Shown: positions 35,061 through 48,065, numbered from the stretch's first letter. The stretch: DNA of 64,000 nt from Ottelia alismoides (GCA_037367405.1 JAZKJV010000147.1:249704-313703), one strand, 5' to 3'. Translations and numbers: made by a program. The notes: a model not told the origin generated them from the letters alone.

Positions 35061-35571
35061 GGGGTTGATGGGGCTGCCCCCTGACATGGCTGCCCCGCCT
35101 CATTTTGGGCAAATTTTTTTATTTTTTTGAAATATCATCATGTATATTCATCCCTATATCCCTTCTATATACCATTCGAATTTCATCATAAACAGAGACT
35201 CCTATGGCCTCCATCCAGACAGAGTCGATTTAAAAAATCTTGCGACCGTTAAAAAAATGATGCTTGGATGGAAGCAGTAGGAGTCTCTGTTTCTGATGAA
35301 ATTAGATTGACATATAAGAGGGATATAGGGATAAATATACATGATGATATTTTCCTAAAAAAATAAAAAAATTTTGCGAAAAATGTGGTGGGGGCAGCCA
35401 TGTTGACTACCCCTTGTTTGGTTGCAGGGTTGGGCAGGGTTGGGTTGGGTTGGGCTGGGTAAATAGTAATCTGTGAGGAGAAAGTACCCTTGTGAATAGT
35501 AACCAGGGTTGGGCCAACCCTGCCCAACCCTGCAACCAAACAGGCCCCTAGGGGGCAGCCCCATTTTTCCC
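35061..35571. mobile_element. Mutator-like MITE with nested element, unit 1 only
   Basis: The ends share ATGGGGCTGCCCCCT in inverse orientation. Flanks TTATAACAA (35052-35060) and TTATAATAA (35572-35580) form a 9-bp duplication with one mismatch. Unit 2 has the empty site at about 52384-52400. Inside, 35410-35547 is a second small element with near-perfect inverted ends (TGTTTGGTTGCAGGGTTGGG) and a CTA duplication. An internal hairpin pair AACAGAGACTCCTA/TAGGAGTCTCTGTT is shared with 53723-54073. Confidence 0.85.
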
Positions 35572-36849
35572 TTATAATAAATGTTAAATTATCCTTATTT
35601 TACGTCATTTTTGTTGCAATGAATGAATCCTCAAATTACCTTTTATGTAGCTTCATTTTTTGTTAAATACAAATATCTTATCTATCTATGTGAAATTCAA
35701 ATATCCACACATAAGAGTATTGGAGAATGTTAAGATCTTAATTATCTTTAATACAAATGGACATAAAAAGAAAGGAAAGCAGCAATAGATAATAGAAATT
35801 TCAATTAACGCGAAAGGAAAAAGGCACAACGAAATTGCTTTATCATTGCAAATGCATCTTTTTTAAAAAAATAACATATTTTTTAAAAAAAAACGGCAGA
35901 ACATTATTACAAAGGAACACACGAGCAGGTTTAACTTAATCAATAGTTTCTGTTGGGAAAATATATTTTAAATCGCCGTAAAAACATACGCATAACATAC
36001 AATTTGATACATGAAAAACATCACATTAAATTAACATCACACATAATACTTCACTGATTTCTTCCAGAGCAACCTGCCTCGTCGGTGTCTCCGTTCGAGC
36101 TCATGATGATCATCTTGTGAAGTCCCACGACATACTCTAGCACCACATCCATAGGCAGTGTGATCGCCCTCACCTCCTCAACCACTTCGAAGTCACGTAT
36201 CCACGACGTGAACCTAGGGAAGGCATCCTTGTCGACAATCTTCAGGTTGAGGATCGTCTTGAAAATGGAGAGCCAGTACGAGCTGGCCTCGAGGACTATG
36301 TTGAGGATGCCGATGCAATCTCCCCTGAAGAACCTTCTCCCTTCAAGAGCTGCCTCTTGCATATGCTCAACCGATTGGAACACCATGTCTATAGTTAGCA
36401 CTAGGTAAATGTATACATCCATAATTATTTCACAATCACATGTCTAACAAAAAAATAGTTTTTTCACATTTGTACACTCCAAAATTCTGCAATTACAATT
36501 TGTGTCCCTACATTTTTTTCGCAACAACACTTGTGCTCTTGTTTTTTTTAAGTTCTGGTACTATGCATTTGGTAGGAATACGTGGGCACAAGTGTTATTG
36601 CAAAAAAGATAGAGGCGTATTTAAATACTATGTCCCTACCTTTTTTCACAATAACACTTATGTCCTTGTATTTTTTTGAGAAAGCAATATTTTTGTAAGA
36701 CTACATGGGCATAAGTATTATCACAAAAAAAAGTAGAGATGTAACTGTAATCACAAAATTTCGGATGAGTATAGTATAAAAAACCAAAAAAACTTTGCAC
36801 TTATACTATACCAAAATATAAGACCATCCTTCTCAACTGAGATCAAAAT

Positions 36850-36994
36850 AGGAGTCTCTGTTTCACACGAAACTTGAATGACATAATATAAAATGTAATG
36901 ATGAAAATACATGATTTCATTTTTAAAAAAATGAAAAAAATGAGGAAATATGACGGAGGAGTCAAGATAGCTCCCTTAGGGGCAGCCTCATTTT
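36850..36994. mobile_element. Half of a Mutator-like MITE (internal deletion in unit 1)
   Basis: Only the right half of the element seen whole at 53723-54073 remains here. Sequence jumps from GAGATCAAAA to TAGGAGTCTCTG, skipping about 295 bp present in unit 2. It lies in the intron of the GST pseudogene. Confidence 0.7.
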
Positions 36995-37777
36995 ATCATA
37001 GTTCTAATTATAAACATATACTATTATATATATATATATATATATCTTTTTTATTTGATATCAGTATTCAAGACATATATGAGCTAATATCGACGCCTTT
37101 AGTGTTATTGCTAATCTTTATGTACAAGCAAATTATAATATGAAAACGCGGGTATAACCGATCGAATCTTAAAAATGTTGTTAGTGCGAAAAAATCGTGA
37201 TTTTTTTCAGCATATATGCATGAGTCATTAGCTATGCGAATTATACAAACAAAAATAATGCTTTTTTTGTCAAAAATAACAAATTTCTTAATATTGCAAA
37301 TTTCAAGGACATTTGCATAAAAATATAAATTTGCCAGGATATATGTGTAAATATGAATGAGACATGGACATCGATGTAATATCAAATATTTATGAGACAT
37401 ATATGTAAAAAAAACCCTAGTAAACAATTGATATCTTTAAGAAAAGCGAAGTATTTGTTGAACTTGAAAAGAAAGCTCACGTGCTCAACAACCAGACTAT
37501 TTTGATGAACGTTTGATCGCTTTCGGTCGACGGCTTTCCATTTCGTCGGAAAAATTACACCAGAAGCGGACGACCACCCTCTGGAAAGGATCCGGTGGCA
37601 TGATCCGATTGACGTCCGGCCACACTTTATCGATGTACCGGAGAATGACGACCCATTCGGCGATCACCCGGCCATTGTGGACCTGCACGGACCTTCTTGT
37701 ATGGAGGATAGAGTTGCTCTTAGCATGGAGCTCCTCCTCGGTGAACTTGAACGGGAGTCCTTCGAGCTTGAGAGCTA

Positions 37778-38085
37778 CACTACAAGAAAAATGAGTCGTG
37801 GTCACGGAATGCGGCTACGAAAATTTGTGGCCGCAATAATTTCGTGGCCGCTAGTTTCTCGTAACTACGATTCCGTGGCCAAAATCTTCAACAAGAGTTG
37901 TGATCACGATAAGTTCTGTGGTCACTTGTAGTGACCACGGCATATTCGTCGTTAGAGAACTCCCACGACGAGACTTGTAGGTACGGTTACTGACCACGAT
38001 GTGTTGTAGCCAGAGCCCAATTCTGTACCACAAACCACACATCCGTGGGCATAGTTCTTAAGCCACGACTTGTTTTCCTGTAGTG
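37778..38085. mobile_element. CACTA-type MITE inside the GST exon, unit 1
   Basis: 308 bp; ends CACTACAAGAAAAATGAG and, inverted, CACTACAGGAAAACAAG; 3-bp duplication CTA (37775-37777; 38086-38088). The interior repeats GTGGTCACG/CGTGACCAC-like words. Dropping the element and one CTA rejoins the GST codons for IKLALKLEG. The same insertion is in unit 2. Confidence 0.92.
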
Positions 38086-38485
38086 CTAGCTTGATCCTGT
38101 GAGTGAACTGACATGCCCACGTACAACGCAGCTTCAGGTGGAGCCCGACGCTTGTCGCGGTCGTGTCTGTGGAGGAGTTCCATGCAGTGGAGATGGCGGC
38201 GGTAGAGCTAGGCTCCATGTCGGAGGGATTTCATGCATGTAAGAGAAAGATTGGGATTGCATACTTCTTTTACCTATTTGGAGCAAGGTTTGCACAACTT
38301 GTTGTCCTCAATAAGAAACCCTCCTAGAAATATCGGTCATTATCTAAGGATATATTATTTAATACCCTTATCGCCTATGAATCCACGTTTCTCATCTGCC
38401 GTGCATTCCGGATGCATCGGATGTGGGATGGACAACCCGGATGAGAGAATCAGGGTCTCTCATTCCGGTTGTCCAAGGGAAAATC

Positions 38486-40779
38486 CACTACAAACTGTTG
38501 GATCTTTCGGGACGATAAATGGGGACGGTTAAAGCACAACCGTCCCCTCTATGATCGAAGGGGACGGTTGCACCACAAACGTTCCGTATGAAAAGTATAG
38601 GGGACGTTCTAAATTGACCATCCCTTCTGAACGCATATTTAGGGACGGTTGTCAAACCGTCCCTTCCATTTATAACTTCTGGTTGAAATTTTTCTGCACA
38701 CGGACCTTTGGGGACGGTTATAACCGTCCCATCTGATTTACTGTTGGCGTCGCAAAATGTAACTCAGAGGGGATGGTTTTAATCGTCCCTTATATAAACG
38801 TAGAAGGGACGGTCGTGTTGACCGTCCCTTGTTTAAACTAGGAGAGACCAAAGGGGAGGTCATTAAAACCGTCCCCCTTGTTTATATGTTTTTGTGAATG
38901 AAAGCTCATATAGGGGACGGTTTTGACCGTCCCCTCTATCCCATACCAAAGGGGACGATAATTAAAACTGTCCCCTTTGCCCTAATTACTCACTGTATGC
39001 ATTTGTGGGTGAAAGCACCAATAGGGGACGATGTTGACCGTCCCCTCTATGCTTCTGGCATCGTCCCATTACCCCAGCATCGAGGATAACCAAAGGAGAC
39101 GGTAATTATGACCGTCCCTTTTGGTAGCATCATGACTGTCCCCTCTCTATTGGAGAAGATATTTTGACATAATAGACACCATCAAGGATGGTCAAAACGA
39201 CCGTCCCCGATGGTGTCTTCGAGAAAACTGGTTCCAACCGATCATTTTCCCTAGTTTGCTCCATTCTTCATTCTCCTCCTCTCCTCCTCTCCTCTCTATC
39301 GTCAATATGGGTGGTGCATCACTGATGAGATGTCGTGGTGCTCCTTCATCGTGGTGCTCATGTCTCGCTCCTTGTTTCCTCATCGCTATCGTGGTTCTTT
39401 CTTCGCTATCGTGGTACCCTTCTCCACCGTGTTTCCTACCCCGCCTTCGATTGTGCTTGTCATCTCGTTCGACCCGGTTTGGTATGTTTTTATATTATTG
39501 ATGTAAAATACAAATATTGTAGTATAATATCACCAATATGCACGGTTTACATGATGATTTTTAATCATTGTTGTCACTAACTGTTTAACCTATCCTTGTT
39601 TGAAGACATCCATGATCTTCACTAGAGGAGATGTGCATATGACAAGAGGTGATTTTGGCCATGTATAGAGAAGAAGAGCGATATCATTGACCATGGAAAG
39701 CGTTGTATGTTTACAATAAACATAGATATGCATTGTCTAGAAATTGATATCTATGCCTATTTTTCTCATGCAGCTATGAATATTTGTTATAGGTACCTCT
39801 ACTAAGAAGGTAAATTCCTTGTTTTGTTGGATTTTCTTTTTATTAAAGTTTATATAAATTCGTATGCACTTGTCATGTTTTACAATAGTTTCAAAACACA
39901 AGAAATGCAAAGGAAGCACCATTATTGATGGAAGCAATTGAGAGGATATAAGGAGACTACAATGTGGATATTATAGGATGATGAAAAAGTAATTAAGCCT
40001 ATTTTGAATTATATAAATTTACTTCATTTTTTTTGAAGAATGGAAGTAGTTTATTGATCACACTTTTTTACAATGTAGGATCATCTTATGATTGCAAGGA
40101 ATGTGAGTGGATAACACTTGGTAATTCGCATATTTTTGTATAGGTCTTTATATGTGTCTTAAGTGCTATATTGTCAACTCTTGGAAGCGGCTCATGAAAA
40201 ATCCAAAAAAGAGTTATTTATACGTATGTGTCTGGGTATTGGTCGGAAATGAGTTTTAATTATTTGTCGGATTTATTTAGGTCTTAGAGAAGGATAAAAA
40301 TCGAACATCATGACTTATGTTAACAAAGAGATATAGTATTGGTAGAACACAATATTTAGTGTGGGTTGACCATATGTCCTAGATATTAATTTTATGATCA
40401 ATCTAATGCTTGTAGCTCATTTATCTTAAAAGGTATAACATGATATTCCTAGTAGTAGCTCCATATTTTTTGTAAAAATGACATCAAAGGGGACGGTTGT
40501 GACCGTCCCCTTTGGTTTGAACAAAGGGGACGGTCGCAATCGTCCCCTCTAATGGTCACCAAAGGTGACGCCCATGACCGTCCCCTTAGACATGAACAAA
40601 TGGGACGGTCTTGACTGTCCCCTTTGGTTGAAAATAGGGGACGTTCACAGAAACCGTCCCCTCTGATCAAATGGGACGCCACCAAAGGGAACGGACTGAC
40701 AACAGTCTCCTTTGATCACAGGGATCTACTCAGAGGGTACGGTCTACGGCCGTCGCCTGTTCTGCTCCTTCTTGTAGTG
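38486..40779. mobile_element. Non-autonomous CACTA element, 2.29 kb, unit 1
   Basis: Begins CACTACAAACTG and ends, inverted, CACTACAAGAAGGAGCAG, with the 3-bp duplication ATC (38483-38485; 40780-40782). Both subterminal regions (38510-39215 and 40480-40760) carry many GGGGACGGT / ACCGTCCCC motifs in both orientations, as expected for transposase-binding arrays. The middle (39240-40480) has a C/T-rich start and short frames (39256-39501) that I cannot identify. No transposase was found. Confidence 0.92.
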
Positions 40780-41319
40780 ATCAATATCTACTTCTCTTAT
40801 GAGTTCTTTTTTAAAATCATATATATTAATTGATTAAATCTTTTCCGATTTTTAGGATCAAACATATCCAAAGAAGAAATACTTTAATGTTTGTCAATGT
40901 CAATTTTTCATTGTTAGACACATCTTAGACATCGCCTCGTTGGCATTACTTATTTCATCTTTTTAATGGACACAATTATGCAAGTTTTCATTGTTAATCA
41001 CACCTTAATCTAAATTTTTATTTTTATTCGTTTAGATATTATCGTGCAAATTTTCACTAGAGTTCCTTGTTCTAAAAATAAATTTATCAAGAGCACTTTG
41101 TCATGATTTTTTTAACTCTTCATCATGTTTTTTCTTTTTCGCTTTTTCACATGTAGATAAATACTTTTTGCGGCTCCCGTCTCGTCTAGCCCCTCTCCCG
41201 GCATTCACGCATGTCATCGTTCAGTTTCTGTCTGACATGATTTAGGGGCGAGTTGTTTTTTCCCTATCTTATTTTTAATACAGCAGGTCTGATTTCCTCT
41301 GACACCATATCACAATCAG
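40780..41319. other. Copia 5' flank/leader, unassigned
   Basis: AT-rich. It should hold the 5' LTR and leader of the copia element, but I found no TG...CA LTR or clear primer site, so the 5' end may be lost or diverged. Confidence 0.4.
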
Positions 41320-44171
41320 ATGACATCACCGGGATATGATGGGGGGAGCACTAGACTACCCTCATTTGGGTCGATCCCTAAATTGGACGACACCAACTAC
41401 CCCAAGTGGTCCCGCATGTTCCTCATGATCGTATGAGGATCCGATAAGGAACACATTCTCTTGAAATCAGAACCTGCTGAAAAGATAGGCAAAAATGCAA
41501 CTTGGGACACAGACGATGGAATGGTCAGTTTTTGGATTATGGTCAGTGTTATTGACCGGATTGCTGATGAACTCATTTATTACAACACTACCCACGATAT
41601 GTGGACCTCTCTTCAAGCCACATATGGTCAGGATAAGAATTCAACCAGGATGGATCAGATGTACTTTGACATGCTCAACATAAAGCAAGTAGGACGTTCA
41701 CTACCTAAGTATTTTTCTCTCTTAAAATTTCTTTTTGAGCGATATAATGCTTGTATTCCAGGATGCACATGTCCAACTCAAAAACAACATCGCCGGCAGA
41801 TGACAATCCTTGTATTTCTTGTCGGACTCAATTCTGGCTATTCGGCTGCTCACGATCAAATGATCATAGCGGCCACTCTCCCCACCATTGAAGAAGCCTA
41901 CAGTACCCTGAGTCGTCTTTCTATTCCTCCTACATGTGCTAAAGGCACTGACCAGGGGCAAATTTATGCTCTCGCTGCCCCATATGGATGAGGAAGTCGT
42001 GGCTCTTTCAGGAGCCGTTGTCGAGGACACTTCACTCCAGGGCGAGGTCGTAGCACAATCCAGTGCTCTTACTATCACAAAATTGGTCACACAGAAGTTG
42101 TATGCTACAGCAAGCAGGGGTACCCTACTCCTAGTGCTCGAATGGCCAATGAAGGAGATAGTCCTCTAGTGGAGGTCCCTGGACGGGACTTCGATGATCT
42201 GATGCATCGTCTCACCATGTTGCAATTGAACGAGTCCTCTACCTCATATCAGGACAATGCTACAAACACTGCAACAATGGCACGATCAGGTATCTTTATC
42301 GCGTTTGCCAATAGAATTAAAAAAACAGAATGGTTGATTGATACAAGTGCTTCCACTCATCTGTGTGGTGAACGGACTCTCATACAACAGATGCGTAAAG
42401 TCCCCCCAGACGGACTGGACAGGTTGCGATGGACGATTTCCTATATAAAAGGAAAAAGCGACGTCCATCTAACTCCTAATATCAGACTCAACAATGTTTT
42501 ATTTGTTCCAGATTTTCCCATCAGTCTTCTCTCAGTTAGACAGATTTGCAAAGAACTCAACTGTCGAGCAATATTTGACGCTATATCTTGTGTGTTTTAG
42601 GACATACTAACTAGGAGGACGATTGGTGCGGGCCGTGAAGAAGGGGGAGTACATCACCTTGTCTAATCCTCTGACACTACAGCTTACTCTGGAACCACTT
42701 TCTCTGCATCCTCTGGTGCTCTTTGGCACCAACGTCTGGGTCATCCTTCTGTTCACAAGCTTCAACGAGTTCTTCCCCAGCTCCCTCCCACTGTCAACCT
42801 AGAGAGTGAGGTCTGCCGACTAGGGAAACATAACTGGAGTTCCTTTCCTTCGTCGGTACCATTCATTCTAGTAGTCTATTTGAACTTGTTCATCTTGACA
42901 TATGGGGACCTAGTCGCTATCCTGATCGATTGGGGAATAGATATTATTTGGTTATTATAGACGATTTTTCTCGTGTGTCTTGGTCTTTCTTAATGAAAAG
43001 TAAGTCAGATGTCTTTCAAATCATTGTTCATTTCATACATGAAATAAAGAATCAGTTCGGTACCACCATAAAAACCCTTATATCTGACAATGCTAAGGAG
43101 TCGGTCTCACATGACATGCAATCATTCTTAGCGTCTCAAGGCATTTTGCATCAAACCACCTTTCCTCATACATCCCAGCAGAATGGAGTGGTGGAGCATA
43201 AATATAGACATATTCTTGATATTGCTCGCACAATACTCATTGACTATCATGTGCCATCTACATATTGGGGTGATGCGGTACTAACTGACACATATTTTAT
43301 TAACCACATGCCTTCTACTCCTATTGACGAGCAGATACCTATTGAAGTTCTTTTCCCAGGAAAAACCATATTTCATGTCCCTCCAAAAGTCTTTGGTTGC
43401 ATCACCTTCGTTCATTTTCTTGATCCTGGTAGGGATAAACTATCAACCAGAGCAGTCAAATGTATTTTTCTAGGATATGCTCGGAATCAAAAAGGTTATA
43501 GATGCTATGACCCACGTTCCAAGAGATACTACATAAGTGTTGATGTTACTTTCTTTGAATCTCTCCCTTATTACTCCCGATCTGACATTCATGTATCACC
43601 TCCCCTCGTTACCACTTCTCCTCTTCCTATTCCTCTTCCTCAGGTTGATTACACCCCTTCTGCGCACGCACCATCTCCTCAGGTATGTCCCTCGACTGAG
43701 TTATTACAAACTGAAAACACATATGCAGATACAGGTATCTCCGCCAACCTAAGGAAAGCTCTAAGTGACATACCTATCGCTCTTCAGAAAGGGACCAGGC
43801 AATGTCCATCGCGATACAGTATGAAGCATCCAATATCTGTTGTTGTAACCTTTTCCGGACTCGGCCCTACATACAGACAGCTTGCCCAAGCCATCTCGAG
43901 TACCATTATTCCTCGTAATCATACAGAGGCCATTCGGGACTCGAAATGGCGCCTTGCAATGGAAGAAGAGATGTCTGCCTTGATCTCTCGGAACACCTGG
44001 ATACTTGTGGATCCACCAGGTGATAATAAAATTGTTGGCTCCAAATGGATCTTCACTGTAAAGTACAATCCGGATGGGTCTATTTCTCGCTACAAAGCCC
44101 GACTTGTGGCAAAAGGGTTTACGCTTATGGTGTTGATTTCATTGATACCTTCTCGTCAATTGCTCGTCTAT
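41320..44171 (+). pseudogene. Ty1/copia polyprotein, truncated by the duplication junction (unit 1)
   Basis: Gag starts at 41320 (MTSPGYDGGS, then KLDDTNYPKWSRMF) with a stop at about 41434, and resumes at 41461-41991. The zinc knuckle near 42060 is frameshifted and lacks its second cysteine. 42142-42600 holds the protease region WLIDTSASTH, where the active-site glycine of D-S/T-G is Ser. The GAG-pre-integrase LWHQRLGHPS lies near 42720. Integrase is in 42930-43560 (IDDFSRVSW, SDNAKE, QQNGVVEHK). Reverse transcriptase begins about 43940 (SKWIFTVKYNPDGSISRYKARLVAKG) and stops abruptly at 44171, where L1 sequence begins. Stops and shifts make it inactive. Confidence 0.92.
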
Positions 44172-45710
44172 TCTGAACATTGTTATAAACAAGAAAGTAA
44201 AACCTTTTTACACTAACGGGAAAGCTCCAATTATTTTGCACTTATTATTTGCAGATGTACCATGATATTCACAAATGGCAAAGAGGATTCTTTACAGAAT
44301 TTAATAAGGTTCTTAAATCAGTATGAAAAAGCTTCTGGGCAGAAAATTAGTAATTCAAAGAGCAATTTTTGTGCCAAAAAATGGTCCAGCAATAGAAGTC
44401 AGATCATCAAGAATATTACTGGAATGCAAAAAGGAAATCTTCCCTTCACTTACTTGGGTTGTCCTATGTTCCAAGAGATTACAAAAATAAACTATTTTGA
44501 TGATTCAATCAATGATATTCAGATGAAATTGGCTGGGTCAGAAGAAGCTAAGCATTGGGTCAGCTGGAATAGTATTTGCAAACCTATAGAAGAAGGGGGC
44601 TCGATAGAGGCCATGGAGATATGATAAAAGCTCTTATAATCAAAATGGGCAGGGGAGTTTGAATGAACAATCTCTGTGGGCTTCTTTCATGTCTACTAGA
44701 TATCGTACCCTTGACAAAGTTAATAAATATGCTCCAGCTCGCTGGAATTATAAACATGAAGCGTGGAAAGAAATAAAAAGAAATTCTCTATGGGAGATTG
44801 GGAATGGTAATATAATTTTTTGGAATGAGAAATGGATGTTGAAGGACCGCTTTGTGACAACGAAGATATTCAGATTATACAACCCAGTCTTACTGTAAGA
44901 GAAATATTTCTTGATTTTAGAACCCACTTAATGGTCTACCACACAAGACCAGGGTTCAAATCCCACTTTTACAGGGGTTGCGTTAGGTAGGATTCTTACG
45001 GGGATTGCATTAGGCCAACGAAAAAATAGTTGAATCTTTCAACATGGATTTGAGCAAGAATCCATGTAGCCAACCCTACTTATAGTGGGAGAAGGCTTAG
45101 TACATTTTTTTATGGGTGTTGCCAAGCAAAAAAGGGAAGCTCTAAATTTACCTTACAATATCTATGATAGTATCATGGCCAAAGAAATAAAGTTGAAGAA
45201 CAGAAAGCCAATCAGGAGATGGATGGGGGAGGATAGCGGGAAGCCCACTGTAAAAGGAGCTTGGGCTATTGTCAGAAAGAAAGGAAACAAAGTCAAAACT
45301 GAAAACAAAATTCATGTATTCTTTGATAGTGATATGGTTGATATGTGTTGGACATGGTTCATCGAAGCTTGCAAATTTCAGGTCAAAAATTCCAAAAACT
45401 TTTGGGAATTGTGTAATTATATATTCAAAAGAATATCCAAGGAAACTTTATTGAAGAAAGCCAGGATGTTGGTTTGGATTTTATCAGAGATATGGACTGA
45501 AAGAAACTTATGAAGATTTCTTCATGATTACATCAGTGATTGGTTTTTTCTTAAGAAAGTGCAGGCTAATGTTGAGATGATGATTCCCTGTATAAAGGCA
45601 AAATATGTGAATAATTATTATGAGAAAGAGCTTATGACCAAGCTCAGTTTCAATGTTGCTGATACTCAAAATCATTGAAAAATTTGTTGCTGGGAGAAGC
45701 CTTTGAGAGG
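44172..45710 (+). pseudogene. L1 LINE ORF2 fragment, unit 2 copy
   Basis: Duplicate of the 25944-27480 part of the L1 remnant, starting mid-domain at the junction. It shows the same [11 protein letters not shown] thumb block (44262-44624) and C-terminal blocks (44659-44898; 45085-45513). Nearly every base matches unit 1 here. Confidence 0.85.
44932..45106 (+). mobile_element. SINE-2, 5' truncated, unit 2 copy
   Basis: Duplicate of 26704-26878, still inside the L1 fragment. Confidence 0.75.
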
Positions 45711-45831
45711 GATATACAAACTAAATATTGAGAGGTAACCCTTGTATTGCTGGACAAGATGGTGTGTTAAGGAAGTCTATGGGTGAAAACGTTTTGGCTA
45801 TTATAATTTATTTGTTAAACCACTAAAATGG

Positions 45832-46028
45832 TACCCAATTAATTGTCCAGTGGTAGTACAGTGTGTCTACCACACAAAAGACCAGGGTTCAAATCCCACT
45901 CTCGCAGGGGTTGCGTTAGATAGTCGACGGCCAGCGTAAAAAATAGTCGAATCTTTCAACATGGATTTGAGCAAGAATCCATGTAGTCGACCCTACTTAC
46001 AGTGAGAGAAGGCTTAGTACATTTTACA
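45832..46028 (+). mobile_element. SINE-2, complete, unit 2 copy
   Basis: Duplicate of 27604-27800 with the same ccactaaaatgg flanks (45820-45831; 46029-46040). Confidence 0.85.
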
Positions 46029-46040
46029 CCACTAAAATGG

Positions 46041-48065
46041 AAGCTACATTACATTCTGCTCTCATAGGAATCAGAATTTGTGCTGCTAAGGGTGTTCAGA
46101 ACATTTGGCTAGAGTCTGCTCGTTAAGCCCCCATGCATATGATAAATAAAGAGAAGTGCAACATTTGAAACCTCCATTCTTACTGGGACGAACTTCTTTA
46201 TTTTAAAGGGATTTTGAACAGAGTCACTCATATACAAAGGAAGGCAAATTCTGTTGCCAATTCTCCAGCAAATCAAGTTATTGTCGGCCAAACGAAGTCT
46301 ATCATTATGAACGTGCAACAGCTACCTAAAAAGGCATATGGGGCTTATTGTCGGGAAAAAACTAATATTCCATGTAGTCGACCCTACTTATAGTAGGAGA
46401 AGGCTTTGCCATTGCCAAATTGATTCAAAAACTATCTACTTACCGCATAGAACTCTGGAGGTGCACGCATAACTTTGATGTGTGCACAAAAGTAAAGTAT
46501 ATAATTGCTATTGGTGCTTTAATGTATCTTTTCCATTTGGTGGATACTACTACTAATTTTTTAACATATATTCAATACTTATCTCAAGATGAATCTTTTT
46601 GTGTCCAGGATTATATTGGATTGAGGTAATAATTGGAAGTATAAACTCAACGGTTACATAAGTGAGGCTCAAGAATGGAATCATGGATATTATTTTAAAC
46701 CATGCTGGAGATATTATTACTAGTACAGCAGGGAACACAATGCAGAGCTTTGCCTTGCCGTTTTTTCAAGGAAGTGCACACATGAGTGCACAGCAGAGTT
46801 GTTGTAGAGCTATTCCTTCTTGGGAAGTTCACGATGGATTGACTATTTACTGTACTGTAACATGGTCACAAAATCTGAGGAAAAATATTCAAGTCACTGC
46901 TCTTCGAGATGGGCGAAGGTTTTTCATGGATTGAATTTCACAGGGGATCTATGTTAGGAGGCTGAAGTTGAAGTCAAAAGCACTCAGATTTTTTATATCA
47001 TTTATTTACCTTACTAGAGTCGGGTTGAAGACCTTGGCGAGCAGATTTGGAAGTGCACACATCTTTCCAGATGTGTGCACATCAGATAAGTCCAATCCAT
47101 TATCCACTCTTCAATTTATTTCTAATGCTTTATTGCTGTGGGGGATTGAAGTTGATGTTGAATATATGCCTTACAACTGTTATTGTTTAATGATGATATT
47201 CAAGCTAGAGTTCTGTTAGCATGGAAGTTATTACTCAATTAAATGAATATAATAAGAAGTCTGTTTGTCTGGCAAATATTTTTTTTAGTCCAGCAAAAAA
47301 ATGTCTAGCAAATAGCCTTGTTTGAAGACTAATGAAGTGCACACATCCACTATATGTGTGCGCATCATGTTTGTATAAATCCCGACTTCCTATTTTCATT
47401 TTGATGAACTTTATTACGGTCTGGCTTCTTTTATTCAGCTTTGGATTCAAGAGGGGAGCTGGTTTGAAGCTGAGCAATATACATAGAGGATATGGGGGAA
47501 TTTCAAAGATCGGTTTCTGTTCTGAATGCTTATCAAATTCAACTAGCAATCGTCCAATTAAAAGATTTTGAAATACTCAAATAAGTCTGGAGGATTGTGT
47601 TCAGACATATGCATAAGGTTTTGTGATGCTGTAGCTGGACTGCTATAACCTTGAGACTTGGTTTTTCAGAAGAAATAAATTCAATGTGGCTGATAAAGGC
47701 TGAAGTTTCCGGATCAACTGACCTGATAATTCTGAGACGGCGTATTCTCCTTCAAGGCAGAGGAGATGGATACAGATGAAAAAGCTCTATTTTCTGTTCT
47801 AGCGTGATTATCAAAGAAACAATATTCTCGGATTGGGGGTATTGTGTTTATTGAGACTGTCTTCATTTGACAATTTCCAGTATTAAACAATGAAACTCAA
47901 TACCCCCTCTTCAAGCTAGCAATTGGAATTACAGTTTTCTGCTGGAATTCACTGAAGCTAGCAAATGAAACTCAATACCCGTCATTTCGACTAATTCACG
48001 CTCTAGCACATCGCTGAAAGCCACGCCCGTGCATTTGACTAAATCATCAAACAAGGCAAGCAAAC
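46041..48065. other. Unit 2 counterpart of exon-2-proximal intron
   Basis: Matches 27813-29835 with scattered substitutions and small indels that increase toward the exon (for example around 46970-47620). No gene recognised. It ends at the donor of duplicated exon 2. Confidence 0.5.

Larger units (their letters stand above)
36054..38218 (-). pseudogene. Tau-class glutathione S-transferase pseudogene, unit 1
   Basis: Two exons on the minus strand. Exon 1 (38218 to about 37540) encodes LKLRCTWACQFTHRIKLA, is broken by a CACTA MITE (37778-38085), then continues LKLEGLPFKFTEEELHAKS and HNGRVIAEWVVILRYIDKVWPD...RFWCNF. Exon 2 (about 36393-36054) encodes LEGRRFFRGDCIGILNIVL, SYWLSIF and DAFPRFTSWIRDFE, the helical C-terminal domain. 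GSTUs join glutathione to toxic compounds in the cytosol. The catalytic-serine region WASPF reads WACQF, and the NPVHKKVPVL glutathione-site loop is shortened and scrambled, so it was probably failing before the MITE landed. No clear exon 1 donor was found. Confidence 0.85.
25944..44171 (+). repeat. Tandem duplication, unit 1 (18,228 bp)
   Basis: Direct repeat with 44172-61279. It starts inside the L1 reverse transcriptase (TCTGAACATTGTTATAAAC) and ends inside the copia reverse transcriptase (TCAATTGCTCGTCTAT). The parent sequences share only CTAT at the join (25940-25943; 44168-44171; 61276-61279). It contains NRPB1 exons 2 and 1 with promoter, a GST pseudogene, two CACTA-type elements and most of a copia element. 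It is about 1.1 kb longer than unit 2, mainly from three element insertions that unit 2 lacks. Confidence 0.95.

Noticed and set aside
38510..39215. Regularly spaced GGGGACGGT...ACCGTCCCC repeats that resemble a CRISPR array
   Set aside because: Spacing is irregular, both orientations occur, and the array lies inside CACTA terminal repeats with ATC target duplications in plant DNA.
40440..40700. Asp/Arg-rich repeat protein on the minus strand
   Set aside because: It is a translation of the CACTA subterminal repeats.
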